Below are positions 13,801 through 27,289 of a stretch of 64,000 bases of DNA, in pieces. Under the pieces are notes generated by a model, which saw only the letters and a list, made by a program, of their open reading frames with translations, was not told the DNA's origin and did no database searches. Where the stretch lies: contig JAILWY010000026.1 in assembly GCA_022113835.1 (NCBI GenBank), forward strand, positions 12,179,001-12,243,000. The letters run 5' to 3'. How positions within the stretch are numbered: position 1 is the first letter of the stretch; every line of letters starts with the position of its first letter. The position numbers and the translations under genes were made by a program. Source of the stretch: Atopsyche davidsoni. Taxonomy: Eukaryota > Arthropoda > Insecta > Trichoptera > Hydrobiosidae.

Positions 13801-16640
13801 GGTAAATAATGTGTTTATAATAATTTTAAACTCGTTTTGTTAGATTGCAACAGTTTTGTTTTCATCTGTGTTATCTGATCGCTTATCTCTGAAAGTGTTT
13901 CACAGTGTAACACAACAAACACGGTTGTAAGCCTAGACAGGATAGTTAAAATGAAGATTTTTATTTTGAATTGTAAATTCAGTTAGTATTGCATCGACTG
14001 TGATATAACACTTCACAAAGAAGCCAGTAGAATTTAAAGTTATTTATAAATAAAAGTCGAGGCGCTTTGCCGGCCTACCTGTGTGTATACCCACTTTGAA
14101 AGTCCACACCGTCATACGAATGGCTCCAAAATTTGACATTGTGTCATATAAGGACAAGGCGGACGAAAGTGCATAACAGTATATGCAAAAATTTGGTAGT
14201 CCATTGATTTAATATTTATTACACTTTGATAATCAGTTTTATTTGGTCGCCACAATACTGCACCCTCATCGCCGAGCCAGTCGTGAGGCAGACCGCGCAA
14301 TATTTAATACAATTGATTTTATCGTGCTCTGATGATTGACCATGGACGTCGCAGGGAGGTCTAGTTATTCCGTTAGTGTGTTGCTAAAGCTACTCGCAAA
14401 TATAAATATCAAATTAATTAATTGAAGATCATACACTTGACTGATTGCTGGCAGGTTTGATTATGAAGCTAGCGTTAAATTCAAAAGTAAAATATCATCA
14501 AAGTTGGTAGTATACTAGTTTATGACGCATTAACAACTAGTTCACTTATAATTTATTTAAATATTCAAAATATCACGTTTAGTTTGACCATTAAAGATTG
14601 ATGACAAACCATTTTGAAAGTGATTGATCGGTTGATAAAAAAAATCTAAATTATTCAGTGTAACCTATTATTATCTTCACTTAAAGATCTTTTCTAGATA
14701 ATTGCTGTACCTCTCCATAAAAGACTTAGCATGTATATTGGTTACTAAGGTTTATTGATCCTTTTTACTATTATTTTGCATTATACTAATAATAATAATT
14801 ATCGCTTCGACGCCATCTTTAGATCGGAGCCGTTACTAGCACGATACGCTGTGGAAATAATTAAACTTGTATGGAAAAGGCGAAACGGCAGCCTTATCTG
14901 CCAACAGAGGATATTTAAAACACTACAGCTAAAATTTATTGATTTATTGAAGAAACATTGATCAAAATAAGCATCATCACTATAATATTAAGAATTAACA
15001 TATATTCATGATACGAGTGTACCTGATAGTTTAATAATGAAAAAATTGCATACAATTTAATATTTACTAATTTCAATTAGTGACCGAAATATTTTAAAAC
15101 TTAAACTGTATGAAATGTTTAATTTATGAGAAAAATAAACATAGTTTATTTACCATGTTGGAATTTTTTGTTATACAATCACAAATTTATATCACAAGAA
15201 ATTCAATAAATCTAAGTAAAAGTAAAATAAAAGTTAACCTTTAAAAAATAATAGTAATGTACGAGGGGCATTGATAAAAACCCCAAAAAATGCACCGGGA
15301 AGTCGTTGTCATTGAATAATGAATCAAAATGATTTTTGTGCTTCAAACATAAGAGATAATGATAATTTCAGTAATTTTTAAAGACTTATATAACAATATT
15401 AAATAACTTCCGAACAATAACAACGTAATTTGTTTATCACAGTGACAACACTTCAAATGACTTCTGATGAATAATCAAAACTTACGTAATATAATGTTGT
15501 AAATATTTAAACAGCATCAATATATTTGCATATTTTTAATATCTATCTTACGATATCAGATTATGTATTGTGGTTTTTTTTGTTGTTGTAAAGATGATTA
15601 TATTGACTTAATTATACCAGGTATGAATAATTAGATTCGTGACCGTGGCCATCAGTGACCGCTTCTATGTCGATTATTCTAGAAAATATTTCATTTTATA
15701 TTACAGTTAGTAGTAGCTACTATCGGCTATAAATCAAAATACACAGCGTATCAACAAAGATTGTGCTAAAAAAAACTAGTTATAAGAGAGTAATTATAAA
15801 GTTCATCGATATTCATTTTAGTCATCAGACAGCAAGCGTAATGATATGGATTGGGAGTTTATAAAAATTATCAATATCCATTTTATTTATGAATCAACGT
15901 GAATTGACTTTTACAATACAAAAGTGTAGGAAGAAAATAACAGTGTTTTAGTGCTAATTTTTATGAGTATTTCGGTTGCCTTGGTTATATAATTGCAAAA
16001 TGGCGTAAATCAATGCACAGTGAATAAGATAAATCTTACAGTGCTGCTATTTACCCAGCTGAACAACAATCCGAGTCATTTTTGTCCAAATATTCTTTTG
16101 CACCAATGAAGGTACACGACACTTGTATTTTGAATACGAAATTAAAATCACAAAAGATTCGCAATCGTGCCAAATGTAACATATTTAGAAGGTAATTTTA
16201 CCTGGCATAATCTACTAATACATAAGTATTTGTTTAGACAGTTGTGTTCGGTCGTAGCAGATCATAAATTTAATGTATTCAAATTTAAAATTAAAAATAC
16301 GATTGCCGAGTGAATCACACTTCCACTGATTAGAGCTATTCTTGTATTGTTGGATCCCAAACGAGTATGCCGAGCTGGTCTTGGATAAATCTTAAACGAT
16401 GACCTTTGCTCGTGTTATGCAACAGCGGTGTGTGCAAGCGTAAGTGTATTAGTGCTTATTTCGTCACAAGACGTTTTCAAAAATTTCAGATAAATATTGA
16501 TGCTGTCATTTTTGGGACGGGAGCACGGGATTTATTTTTTGATTAAAAATGCGACCATCAGGGCAAATCGAACCTTTCAATTATTGAGGCTATCATCGAT
16601 CGTTTGGTGAATAAATAAATACGGCTCGCCTAGGTAACGT
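13801..16640. other. AT-rich stretch without recognised genes
   Basis: Nothing coding was recognised. If the island at 13500-13800 is a 5' exon, this would be part of its intron. Confidence 0.4.
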
Positions 16641-16654
16641 CGGACTATGATTGA

Positions 16655-16932
16655 TTCTCTCGCGCACTTGCAAGTATCGCCAGAGCAAAGAGTCTGATCT
16701 CCCTCTAGCGCGACGCGAAAGGCGAGGAAAGAGGAGAGGAAATTAGCGCCTCCTTCCTTCAGCCCCCTTCCTTCAGCGACCCCCTCCCTTCAGCGCGGGT
16801 TGCGCCACGAGATCAGGTTTGCGGGCCGCGCCGGAGCAAGTGGGATTTTGTTTACCACCCGTCACCAATAATACAACTGCTTAAATTGCCCGGCTCGGCG
16901 GCGTCCGTCGCATTCATAGACGACCGCCGGAG
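16655..16932 (+). promoter_or_regulatory. Promoter and non-coding first exon of SOD gene B
   Basis: A GC-rich island. TTAAAT at 16881 is followed 30 bp later by CATTCAT at 16911, the same box and spacing as in the promoters of C, D, E and F. The first exon would run from about 16911 to CCGGAG at 16932, followed by a strong donor GTGAGT. The matching acceptor TTGCAG ends at 17786, fourteen bases before the gene B start codon. Upstream at 16655-16671 is TTCTCTCGCGCACTTGC, closely related to an element in the gene C promoter. Start site is inferred from the shared spacing. Confidence 0.6.
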
Positions 16933-17799
16933 GTGAGTTGAGTCGCGGTCAGCGCTGCTGGCTTAGATCGTGTCAACTGTTGATTTGAACCATTTTCAAC
17001 ATGGGAACCTGTTTTAATGAGTTTTTCTAGAGCTGCTATTAACAGGCCTCGGACGTTCGTTGTAGTGTTTTTTTTTGTGTCTGATTAAAGTGAAAAAAAT
17101 ATATACAAGACAAAAATATAAATACGAAATACTTGTTTGGTGCATTTCCATTTTTTTTTAAAATCCTATTGAAATATCAGTTTTCACATAATTATTTTAT
17201 AGTTTAGCGCAAGTTTAATGACGCTAATAGCAAGTTTCCGCCGCAGCGTGTGTGGACACCTTTACTCTGAAAATGGTTCCACGGCTACTTGGAGGCATTC
17301 TAGTTTTTTTTCAACCGTTGCGTCGCCGTGACCTCCTAAGTTATTCAAGCTAAAATTTCAAGACTCGATTTATCGCGATCTGGTTTCGAGATCACCTGAG
17401 AAAAGGGGGATCTCGAGGGGTGCCCAGAAGATGTACGATGCGAAATCCTTAAACCAGTTCAGTCGCAAGCACTCCCGACCTGTGGCCGCGCCTCGCCTCG
17501 TGGCGTATTTACTTGTTCAATGCTCGTACCGGTTATTTCTTCAACGAAAACGTACATAATTATATTTGAATTTTTTTTGCTTTGTTTTTTGTTTGTCTTG
17601 CCTTGATGGTCGGTCGTATAAATTAAAGCAAGGATATCTCGATTGTTAGATAATGTACCCGATAAACTTGCTCTAGTAATGCAAGTTATGAAAAACACGA
17701 AATTGAATTATTTGTAAATTGAAAACGACTAAAATTGTATTTGATGGTTTTTTGACATTGTACTAATATATTTTTTATTTGTTGCAGATATAAACTAAG

Positions 17800-20158
17800 A
17801 TGATGCGTTTTGTATTCGTTGTTCTGGCAGTGTGTGCTGCGACACACGCCCAGGTAAGATTGCAATAAAGTCATCAATTGGAATAAATCGTACTAACCAT
17901 TCGAAATAAGGCATATTATCGAAATAAAGCATTTAATAAATGTTGCATGTATCGTAATTACTATGTATTGCATACGCATTAAAATACAAGGTATCTGATA
18001 CTCATTATAGCTAGTTGAAGAATAGTAACTAATTTATATAACATAATGCTGGGTTATTGGAAAAATTCCGTTAATTTGTAATTGATATTTATTATTATGA
18101 AATTAATAAATTATCTGCTTTTTTTTGCTTAGCACAGCGTTATTAATTATGTATTTGAATGAAAATGTTAGAAATTAGGGCTTATAATTTAAAGTCGATT
18201 ACCTAAAATAATTTTGACTGCAAAAATGATTGAATTGGGTTTTATCGCTGCTAATAATTCTCAAATAATTTAAAAGTACCTTATTATTGTATTGACGCGT
18301 GACTCCCCCATTATGCTATGCTTGAGGGTTCAACGGCCTAGAAATGCAAATATTTCAAAATTGAAACTGATTATATTTTGAAAATCTTCCACTACTGTTT
18401 CAACGAAACGCTGGATGGATAATTTTTTCAAGAATATTTGCATTTCATTTCCCATACAAGTCCCAACCTCGGCTGGTGTCCGGTGGCTTCCCAAACAGCG
18501 GTAACGGTGACCATTGTACCATGTCTGAACTGATCTATCGTGAACCAGCTGTACTACCAGCCGGCACCAGTCGACGGACCGGAGTACCAGTATTACTGGC
18601 CGCAGCCCCAAGCGTATTACTATGAGATTCCGGATGCAAGGGAACCCTTCTTACACCAGGAGCTGAAGGCCATCGTGAAGCTGCAGGGGGAGGTGGTCGT
18701 GGGGAACATCACCTTTACCCAGAACGGGCCGAACGGAGAGGTGCACGTCGAGGGAACTATCCTCGGACTCATGCCCGGGAAGTATGGCTTCCACGTCCAC
18801 GAGAAGGGAGACATCACGGGGGGATGCCTTTCCACTGGAGGACATTTCAACCCTTACAAGGTAAAACGAACTACACAACAACTCCTACACCACAAAATCA
18901 AAACAAAATTACTGAATTTGTATTGTAAAACTCGTATAAAAGTAACTATTATAATAAAAAATTACTCATATAAGTTCGAAACACATTATTTTTGTGCCAT
19001 GTTTATGATTAAATATATGTGGTATTGCTTTTGAGATAATAATGATTTTAATATTTTTAGTTTATTATACTACTTTTGATATTCAAAAAAAAAGATTTAG
19101 TGATACTCCTCACACCATGGAAGTACTAAGTAGTTACTAATGTAGATGAATCGCTTTGTATTTTATTACTTTAAATGATATAATATTATTTAATACAGTT
19201 TTTTGTTTTAAGTATTGATTATACCATAAAAGTTATTACGTAAAAATTATATAAATAATATTTTTTTTAACTCGTAATGTGTATAGTTCGACAGTTTGAT
19301 TAATTAATTTGGACTTTATAACCAACACGTGGAAGAATAGTTTTTCGTTAATGTACGTACAAAAATACGGTAAAATAGCCTCAAAGTACACTAATATAGT
19401 GAGCAAACAATTCAAAGTATACTTTTTTCACAATGCTAAGTATTGTACGTTCATACTTTTTTTGTTTTAGGTGGTATCATGTTCTTAAAAATACAATATG
19501 TCGTGATTATTTATCCACTATGCAATAGATTCATTTTAACGGGTTACTTATTTAATATGTATGTCTGAGATGCATATGAAATCACTAAAAATAATGTTTG
19601 AACATTTTAACATGCGAGAAGGTGAACGGATTATGTCACTATAAAGCAATAACCATGGGATGTGGGTTCATATCCCACCTGAGACTCGTTAAAAATAATT
19701 GAGTCATTTTCCTCGTAACGTAACGTGAAACTTTATGTACGTATTGTGTATGTAAAAAGTTTTGACAAAATGTGAAACCATGCATATTTATTGCGTAACA
19801 AAAAATATGAAAAACGAAACTTCTTGATGCATTTGAAATCTTTTCGCGTGTGTTAAGAATTTTTTTTTTTTTCATTTGTGTGTAAAATTGTTATCTGAAA
19901 TAGATGGAACACGGTGCTCCCGAGGATAGCGTCCGTCACGTTGGGGATCTGGGCAACATCGAGTCAGACTCTTACCGCATCTCGAGGGTAGATATCGTGG
20001 ACAAGCTCATCTCGCTGACCGGGGAGAGGAGCATCCTGGGACGCGCCGTCGTCGTGCACTCCACCGTGGACGACCTCGGGAGGGGAGGACACGCCGACTC
20101 CAAGAAGACCGGAAATGCCGGCACCAGGGTGTCCTGCGGCGTCATCGGCATCGTGTAA
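17800..20158 (+). CDS. Extracellular Cu/Zn superoxide dismutase (gene B), catalytically complete
   Basis: Converts superoxide to peroxide and oxygen outside the cell. Coding exons: 17800-17853, 18549-18860 and 19904-20158, all phase 0, giving 206 residues. Exon 1 encodes an 18-residue signal peptide ([18 protein letters not shown]). Exon 2 opens with a 37-residue Tyr/Pro-rich segment not seen in the other genes, then the first barrel half with GFHVHEKGD (ligands H46 and H48), the disulphide Cys in GGC, and bridging His in GHFNP. Exon 3 has EHGAP (H71), VRHVGDLGN (H80, D83), VVVH (H120) and GTRVSCG (Arg143 and Cys146). All catalytic residues are present. An alternative acceptor CACCAG at 18659 would remove the Tyr-rich segment in frame, giving 169 residues. 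AATAAA lies at 20311 and 20319. A further 3' exon at 21328 may give a membrane-tailed form. Probably the Sod3-type extracellular enzyme; the orthology is inference. Confidence 0.92.
19642..19690. repeat. tRNA-like T-arm fragment, possible SINE remnant
   Basis: Contains GTGGGTTCATATCCCAC, a T-arm and B-box-like motif that recurs in related form near 36852 and 43805. There is no D arm, anticodon arm or acceptor pairing, so this is not a tRNA gene. It lies in gene B intron 2. Confidence 0.35.
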
Positions 20159-21327
20159 TGACCCACACCTTCAAACATATATAGTATAAGAGATTTTGAA
20201 AACATAGGAAAAAATCGCTAAACGCAAAATATATCATTAAGCATGTCTCTTCTGCGATCAATGGATCCTTTAGAACCTATTTATTTTGTAATTTATTTAG
20301 AAATGTTTTTAATAAATGAATAAAAAATATATTTCCTATCTCTTATCATCTGTGTAAAGCCCACTACCTTCATCTATGTCTTACTCCTCGCATAAACAAA
20401 AAAAACGAATGTAGAATAATGCATTGTGCTTTTTGCATCAATTTTAGATTAATAATTATGTAACATTTTGAAGAATTCCTATTAGACATTTGGTATACAA
20501 TGTGGTCTGGAGCAAAACATATAATAAATATTACCTAAATGGATAATTAAAACTAAAATGGAAGTCTCATATATGAACTAACCATTTTATTAAAAAAATC
20601 TATTAACATTCATGGACTGCTAAATAAAAAAAACGATATTTCGAGAAAAGCAGTTTAATTATAATGCACGTATAGATTAACTTAAAACGCTAATTTTCAT
20701 AGTAATAAAAGAGTAAATGCAACATTTTTATTGTACGACAAATAAAAGGCATTATTACATATCCAACGATGCGATATAAATAATATTGTTTTATTTTTAT
20801 ATATGTAAAGTTCGTATAGTTTTGATTAGCCAGCCTGCTCTGAAGTAAAAAATAAAAATCAATTTGCACAATAATTATAAATAAAATAAAAAAGATTTTT
20901 TTCAGATATTAAATTACGTTTTTATGAAACTGAATTTGAATACGCTAATAGTAGACGAAACAATAAGTTGACACACGCTTAAATTTGTAAATGCTAATAT
21001 TATACAACCAAAGTATTGATGGTGTTAAGCCGAAACCTGTTTTGTGGAAAACTTGCTATTTGTTCAGAACAAAACATTATTTTGACCAGTGACAGGCATA
21101 CTAATTATCAAAACAGTACTAAAAATACATTTCTTATTATAATCTATCACTGAATTTTCTAAAACACTTGTTACAACAGTTTTCAAGTACCTGTAAAACG
21201 TTTTAACATTCAGTTGAAAATGAAATCAAACAATTTTGCATTTGATTTGTTTGATATTTAAATTTATAATTTTTTTATTTATTGTTGGGTAAAGTTTTTT
21301 CTGATTGAAACTTTTCTGGTTTTCCAG

Positions 21328-21427
21328 GGATTACCCGATGATCATCAACAGTACAGCCCCTGCCCTGGCGACCCCGTTCGTCCTCGTAGGAACAATGCTG
21401 GTGGCCTTGACCAACAATATTTTATAA
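21328..21427 (+). CDS. Candidate alternative terminal exon of SOD gene B encoding a hydrophobic C-terminal tail
   Basis: A strong acceptor (TTTTCCAG after a pyrimidine tract) opens a 100-nt GC-rich exon ending in TAA with AATAAA at 21427. The gene B stop region reads ATC GTG TAA, which can also be read as ATCGT|GTAATG, a usable donor overlapping the stop codon. Splicing 20154 to 21328 restores the same Val codon and adds 32 residues: a short linker with an NST sequon, then ATPFVLVGTMLVAL and a short polar end. That resembles a GPI-attachment signal or a single membrane anchor. Secreted and membrane-tailed isoforms by alternative 3' exons are known for C. elegans sod-4. Base composition, phase, acceptor and poly(A) signal agree, but no transcript evidence is available. 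Confidence 0.6.
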
Positions 21428-23071
21428 ATAAATAACTTAAATATTACAACCCCTAATGCGGCGTTGACTCTGAGACATGAAAAGGTTTTCATAAGACTAT
21501 TTGAGGTTAAATGACCCCTTCGAGTTTTAAGACCTCTCGCCATTTAACTTAATTCGGTAAGTACGTAAAGTCTCTTAAATGATTGGGTACTTATGTAAAT
21601 GATGAATATGTTATGTACAATGCAAAATCAACATTTATAAATCACAATATTTTATTTAAGTACAAATAAGATGTTAAGTTTTACAGGTTTTAATAACAAA
21701 AACATATTTATTTACTAAGTAATTTATATATACTTGTAATTAATCATAAAAAAAGTATTTTTTTAGCCAAAGAAAAGAAATTTACACTGTATTTCCATTT
21801 TCAATCATAGATTAATACTCATTTTTTCCACTTAGACACAGTAAAATATATGTTTTAATTATTTTTTTATTGTACTTATTTATTTATATTTTTGATTGAA
21901 TGTCTTTCTTAATTGTGGAGAGTATCAAACAATATTTGGTAAAATTTTGATTTGCTGGATTTTCTTTTAAAAAATAATATTAAAAATATATCATGTTACA
22001 AAAAATGTAAAATTGAATATTAATATATTCATCCGAAATTTTGTTTATTTTTAAGTATTGTTGAATAAAAAGCTCTGATACAATGTGAAAATACTGTTTT
22101 ATTTAATTAATAGTACAATTAGAAAAATATAATTCATCTTTCACATTGTTATATGAAAGTAGAAAAATATTATTGTTACTATTTTATATGGTACCTTGCA
22201 AATAGTAAAAAGTTTCAAAATAAATCATAGATGGCGTTTAAACAAAATTTAAATTTATTATTTTTGAAAACGAGTAAAAAAAATTAAAACTAAGAGTAAA
22301 TTAATATTTTATATAAACCATGTAGTCAATATTATAATAAATCCACACATTAAATACTTATGCATACTTAAGTTATAAATAGTAATGTTCATTTTTCTAA
22401 ATTAAAAATATTTTGGCATAGTTAAGTTGATAAATATTTTATGGATAATTTAACGATTCATTTTGTTTTAATAAGATTATCTACCGTAAAGTTTTATCAA
22501 AAAAAAATATACTAATTTATGTATGAAATTTTTTTCTTCATACTACGAAAGCTAACACAATCAAAAAGAAATCCTGAAATGAATTCAAAGATGGCGTTAT
22601 TTTTTTCAGGTGAACAATTTTTTTCATGACTAGAATAACTTGTTTTCACTATGACTTATGTTTTTCTTATTTCGTAATAAAATTATTATTAAGCTTAAAA
22701 GTGATTAGTATTACAGTTGAATAAATTTTTTATATTAAATCTAAAAATATTTTATTTATAGATTTAAGATGTTAAAATATCCACACATATTACGACTATA
22801 AATTTAGTATAAGACAAAAATTTAACACTTACAGGAAAACGATTACGATTTTGTTATTTTATGAAAAATTATCCACTTTTGGTTTGGCAGTGTTTTTGCT
22901 TCTACAGCATCGATAGAGTTTTTGTGTGTATTTATTTAAGACTAAGATAATTTTGTTAGTGTAAATGACCAAAGCTAGATTATATGCGTGCTATCTGTGC
23001 TCTCAGAGAGATTCAGTCGGTATGTTACGTGGATTCCCATGCTTATTAAAATTTATCGCGAAAACGTGGAG
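21428..23071. other. AT-rich intergenic region and distal gene C upstream
   Basis: No gene recognised. From about 22480 onward this sequence has a diverged second copy at about 29132-29960, so part of it belongs to the duplicated upstream block of gene C. Confidence 0.5.
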
Positions 23072-23288
23072 AATCTCTCGCAGGCACTTGCGTACGTGAG
23101 GAATGAAAATTGTCAATCATCACTCCTCTAAAAGCGATCCGTATTTAAATTCCCAGTCCCGACAGCAACCGACACATTCAACAAACACGCTGGAGTTGAG
23201 CAGAGAAAAGTCTTGAATAAATTACTGCTTGTTCAGATTGCATTGTGATATTAGCAGAGTTTTCACCTTCATACGGTTTTTATAAAGT
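23072..23288 (+). promoter_or_regulatory. Promoter and non-coding first exon of SOD gene C
   Basis: AATCTCTCGCAGGCACTTGC at 23072-23091 resembles the gene B upstream element. TTAAAT at 23145 is followed by CATTCA at 23175, 30 bp on. The non-coding exon probably runs to about 23288, before GTGAGT; the acceptor TTTCAG at 24085 precedes the start codon by 18 bases. The same block is copied at about 29725-29960, where no gene follows. Donor choice is uncertain. Confidence 0.55.
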
Positions 23289-24103
23289 GTGAGTGGCAAA
23301 TTGGTTTAAAGTGATGTAAGAATAGATAAGATGTGTAATTCTGTATTTACTGTGTTGTCGTTATTTGTTGGATGATTTGTTGACTGCACGCTGATAGCAT
23401 TACCTGTCAGTAACTACAAATACGAAGACGACAGAGACTATTTGTTTTAAAAGTAGTGTGAAAAAACTATATTTATATATATATATATATGTTATGACCT
23501 GTTATTGATATTTATTTTTATGCGCCGTATTTCGCTTTCAATGGAGCTCTAAATTCCCCTTTGGAGTGACGTCCGATGAATTTTAACGATACAGTAATCA
23601 ATTCAGTTTTAGTATAGACGTATAGACTATCACATTTAATGAATATTTTTTCTTAGAAAACTCTTACACGATTCCGTTAAAACTTTTTAAAAAAATCAAC
23701 TGAGGAGGGTGAAAATAAATATTTGTAATCCACATCCATTATAAAGATTTTTAATAGTTTTGTATTTTTGACCTTGGATGTCACCCGATAATGGAATAAA
23801 TATAAAAACTATATTTATAAAAACACAACTTATATTTAGGAAATTTATACTGAGGGCTCTACTCTCGTGCTAATAAGGAATATTTTTGAAGTAAAATTGA
23901 TTTGCGAATGGGGTTGACTCTATCTATTCTATCAAGTTAAGACAGAACCCAAGATCTGGTGATGATGCCCCCGGCACCAGTCTCCAATTGGAACAAGCCT
24001 GAATGGTTGATGTCTCCCAAGATGAATACAATACTCATTTAAATTGAATATATACGCAGCATCATGATGAAAACAATTGTTTCAGATATTATCAGCCAAT
24101 ACG

Positions 24104-26417
24104 ATGCATATTATATTATTCGTGCTAGCAGCAAGCGCTGTTGCAAATGCTCAGGTATGATATTATAATAATATTTATCATTTAATATTAAATTGTAATT
24201 AGCAAAAAGGTAGCCATCAGTAAATAAATTTATCCAAATAAGAGCGCTAAGCCTCATTTAGCTATGTAACGCCTATTGAATACTCAACAAATTTGCATTT
24301 AACAGCTATACAAGCTTGTCGTGTCAATAATGTTTTATCATATACGATACGTTCATAAACCCATAAAAAAACATATGTGGGAATTCCATACTAGAAGGAT
24401 ACCGAGGTGCTGTTATTTTATTAATGTCTTAAATACACCCTCGATATTGCAAAATATTTGAAAATCTGCTTATATGTAAAATTATGAACGTTCTTATTAA
24501 TGCCCTGTGTACCCAAAATATTTTGATTTGACTGTGCACTTATTTGTTGTGACTGTCTCTGCTCGAGCCTGTCTTGTTTTTAAATACGAATTCCGCTGGC
24601 ATTTGCAGTTTACGGCCATTGTGAAGATGCAAGGAGAAGGAGTTTCGGGGAATATCACCTTCACCCAGTACACCACCCATGCACTGGTGCACGTCACAGG
24701 AACCATCCTTGGCCTGAAGCCCGGGAAGCACGGACTGCACGTGCACGAGAAGGGAGACATCACGGGGGGGTGCATTTCCACTGGGGTGCATTTCAATCCG
24801 TTTGGGGTAAAACGTGAAAAATGTTACTTTGAAAAATAATCATTTATATACGGAGGCTTACGTTTAAGTAATTTATAACAAATACAGCCGTAAGATTGTC
24901 TAAAATAATACTGTAGTATGCATTTTTATGAAGACCCTCGAAGATAATACACAACATATACTAAATTTCGTTAATCTCCTAAAGACGATTTGGTGTCACA
25001 AAACTACCAAAAATTTTTCTTTAAAAATAAAACTGTGAGTGTACGCGATATTGATATTTTGTTGCACCATATATTGTTGTAATATTTGGTTGCGATGAAT
25101 AATTTATAAATGCATGCAATATGTCAAATACTTTTACTGTTACATTTTTTGAATCGACTCATCATTTAACAAATAAACTTTCCATGAACGAAAATAGTTA
25201 CAGTATCTGATATAGGTCGGACGCAATGATTCACTAGGAACTTGTATATTCAAGGACCAATGCGTATTGGGTTGTGTTTACAACCATGCCCAATCAATAG
25301 TTAATATTCTGAAAGGATGTTAGTGGTTGTCGTTACTGACCTGGTCACGAGCTAATGGTGATGATTGTCACAGGTGCCATGGAGATGTCCCAGTTCCGAG
25401 CTCGCCAACTTATCGCCTTTATCCAGGTTGATTGAATGTAGAAATCGAGGACTTTTATGACGGCCAATGATATGAATGTAACAAATCAAATATATGGGAA
25501 AGAGTACTTTTTTTCGGATAGCAACGTCGTTATTTTCAATTATTGTAAATCTTTTGGGTCAATCTAATGTAGTTTGGCAAAAAGATGTATGTTCTAGGTC
25601 CGCACGCGATGACAGTTGCAAGAAAAGAGGACGTTGTTCCAGTCGGAGTTCTTGTGTTGGCAGGCGTGGCGTAAAATCAGCCAGACAATTATTGTTACAA
25701 TAGAAGAAAAAAAAAATAGAGCTCACTGGCCGCGTGTTTAAACAGCAAATACTTCCAAAGACAATTCTAATTATATCATGTAAATTGTAAATGAATTCCC
25801 AAGCGTCAGTTTCATATACCGTAGAAATTCCAACATTCTGTTTTTTTTTTTTTTATAAATTTTAATATTATTTCCGACAGACTAATTCAATTTCAAGTTT
25901 TCTTTTTAACCAAAAATATGACCAATGGCTAGTGGATTTCAATCGTTTTTATTAGTGTCTTCTTCAGACATATAAAAATTATTGTAGTTTCACTATTTCC
26001 AAATATATTTTTTTAAGGAAATAAATTGTTTCAATGATTATTTGTGGCTTTAAATTGATGTCTGCCTTAGTGGAACATAAAAAAAATGTGATATTGCTCT
26101 TGTTTATATAGGCTGTAGTTGGATTTTTAATAACGCGTGTTGTATTCAATCTGTAACAGGTAGAACACGGAGCCCCTGGAGACAGCGTTCGCCACGTCGG
26201 GGATCTTGGCAACATCGTGTCTGATGATAACAAGATCGCTATAGTGAACATAGTGGACAGGGTCATCAGCCTGTCTGGACGGAGGGGCATCATTGGACGC
26301 TCCCTCGTGGTGCACGCTGAAGCTGATGACTTTGGAAGGGGAGGAAGTCCCTTATCCAAGACGACCGGAAACTCTGGCGCCAGGGTAGCCTGCGGTGTCA
26401 TCGGCATATTGCAATGA
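24104..26417 (+). CDS. Extracellular Cu/Zn superoxide dismutase (gene C), catalytically complete
   Basis: Secreted superoxide dismutase paralogue of gene B. Coding exons 24104-24154, 24609-24806 and 26160-26417, all phase 0, giving 168 residues. Exon 1 is a 17-residue signal peptide ([17 protein letters not shown]). Exon 2 runs directly into the barrel without the Tyr-rich segment of gene B; it has GLHVHEKGD (H46, H48), GGC and the bridging His in GVHFNP. Exon 3 has EHGAP (H71), VRHVGDLGN (H80, D83), VVHA (H120), DDFGRGG in the electrostatic loop and GARVACG (Arg143, Cys146). Every ligand and the active-site Arg are present, so it should be active. The exon 2 donor has the same GTAAAACG sequence as gene B, supporting descent from a common ancestor. 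AATAAA at 26606. No alternative membrane-tail exon was seen downstream. Confidence 0.92.
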
Positions 26418-27289
26418 TCCTCATATTAAAAAAAAAAACACCAAGAAAATTATAGCAAGCTATTTTAAAATAACTTGATTTTTTTAAGCAAGTTGTAAGA
26501 TAGGTTTATTGGGAATTATCTATGCTTGGTGATAAATTATTTTACATTCGAATCATTCAAATCCGTTTCTCCAGTCCAAGAAATATATATAAAAATCAAA
26601 TATTAAATAAAATCTGTGAGAATAAAATATCACACTAATTGAATATATGTAAATAAAAAAACGATCACAATATTTTATTATTTTATTTCATAGCAATAGT
26701 GAAAGTTATATCTCATACTATTAACATGCATAATAAAGAAAATGTAAGTAAATATTTTGATTTAGCTTATATTATATTTAATAAACATGATATGCTGCTT
26801 TAAATAAACACATTCAATGTAAAAATATTTGTACAATAATTAAAGACAAATAATGTCATTTTTTTATGTAGGCAAATACACAAATGTAAACATTTATTCA
26901 TTTACATTACAAATAATACCATGCAATTGTATTCTTGGAAATTTTATCTGAAAAATTGTTTATGGAAAATATTTGAGCTATATTAGTTGTAGTACAGTAA
27001 AATATAGAAATAAAATAAGTAAAAATACTAATGAATATTCATATATATTCTAAAAAATACCAGAGATCGTATTAAAATTACAATAGTATTTATATGCGGA
27101 GATTGAATTGTTAATAAATTGATATAAATTAGTATATGTATTTGACAATTGAACAACACATTATTATTTGTAAATTATTATCATGAACCTTGCTTGTGAG
27201 CGTTGTATGGTAGTATTATAAAATGCAGTAATAAAATATAACAATACGAAAGGTTTTCCTTTAATATGTCGTCGCTAGGCCCGGACTAC

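Noticed and set aside
18330..18881. Minus-strand frames over SOD gene B exon 2
   Set aside because: Antisense shadows of the coding exon; no domains and no splice support.
21331..21543. 70-codon minus-strand frame
   Set aside because: Antisense to the candidate alternative SOD B exon, which has acceptor, phase, stop and AATAAA in its favour.
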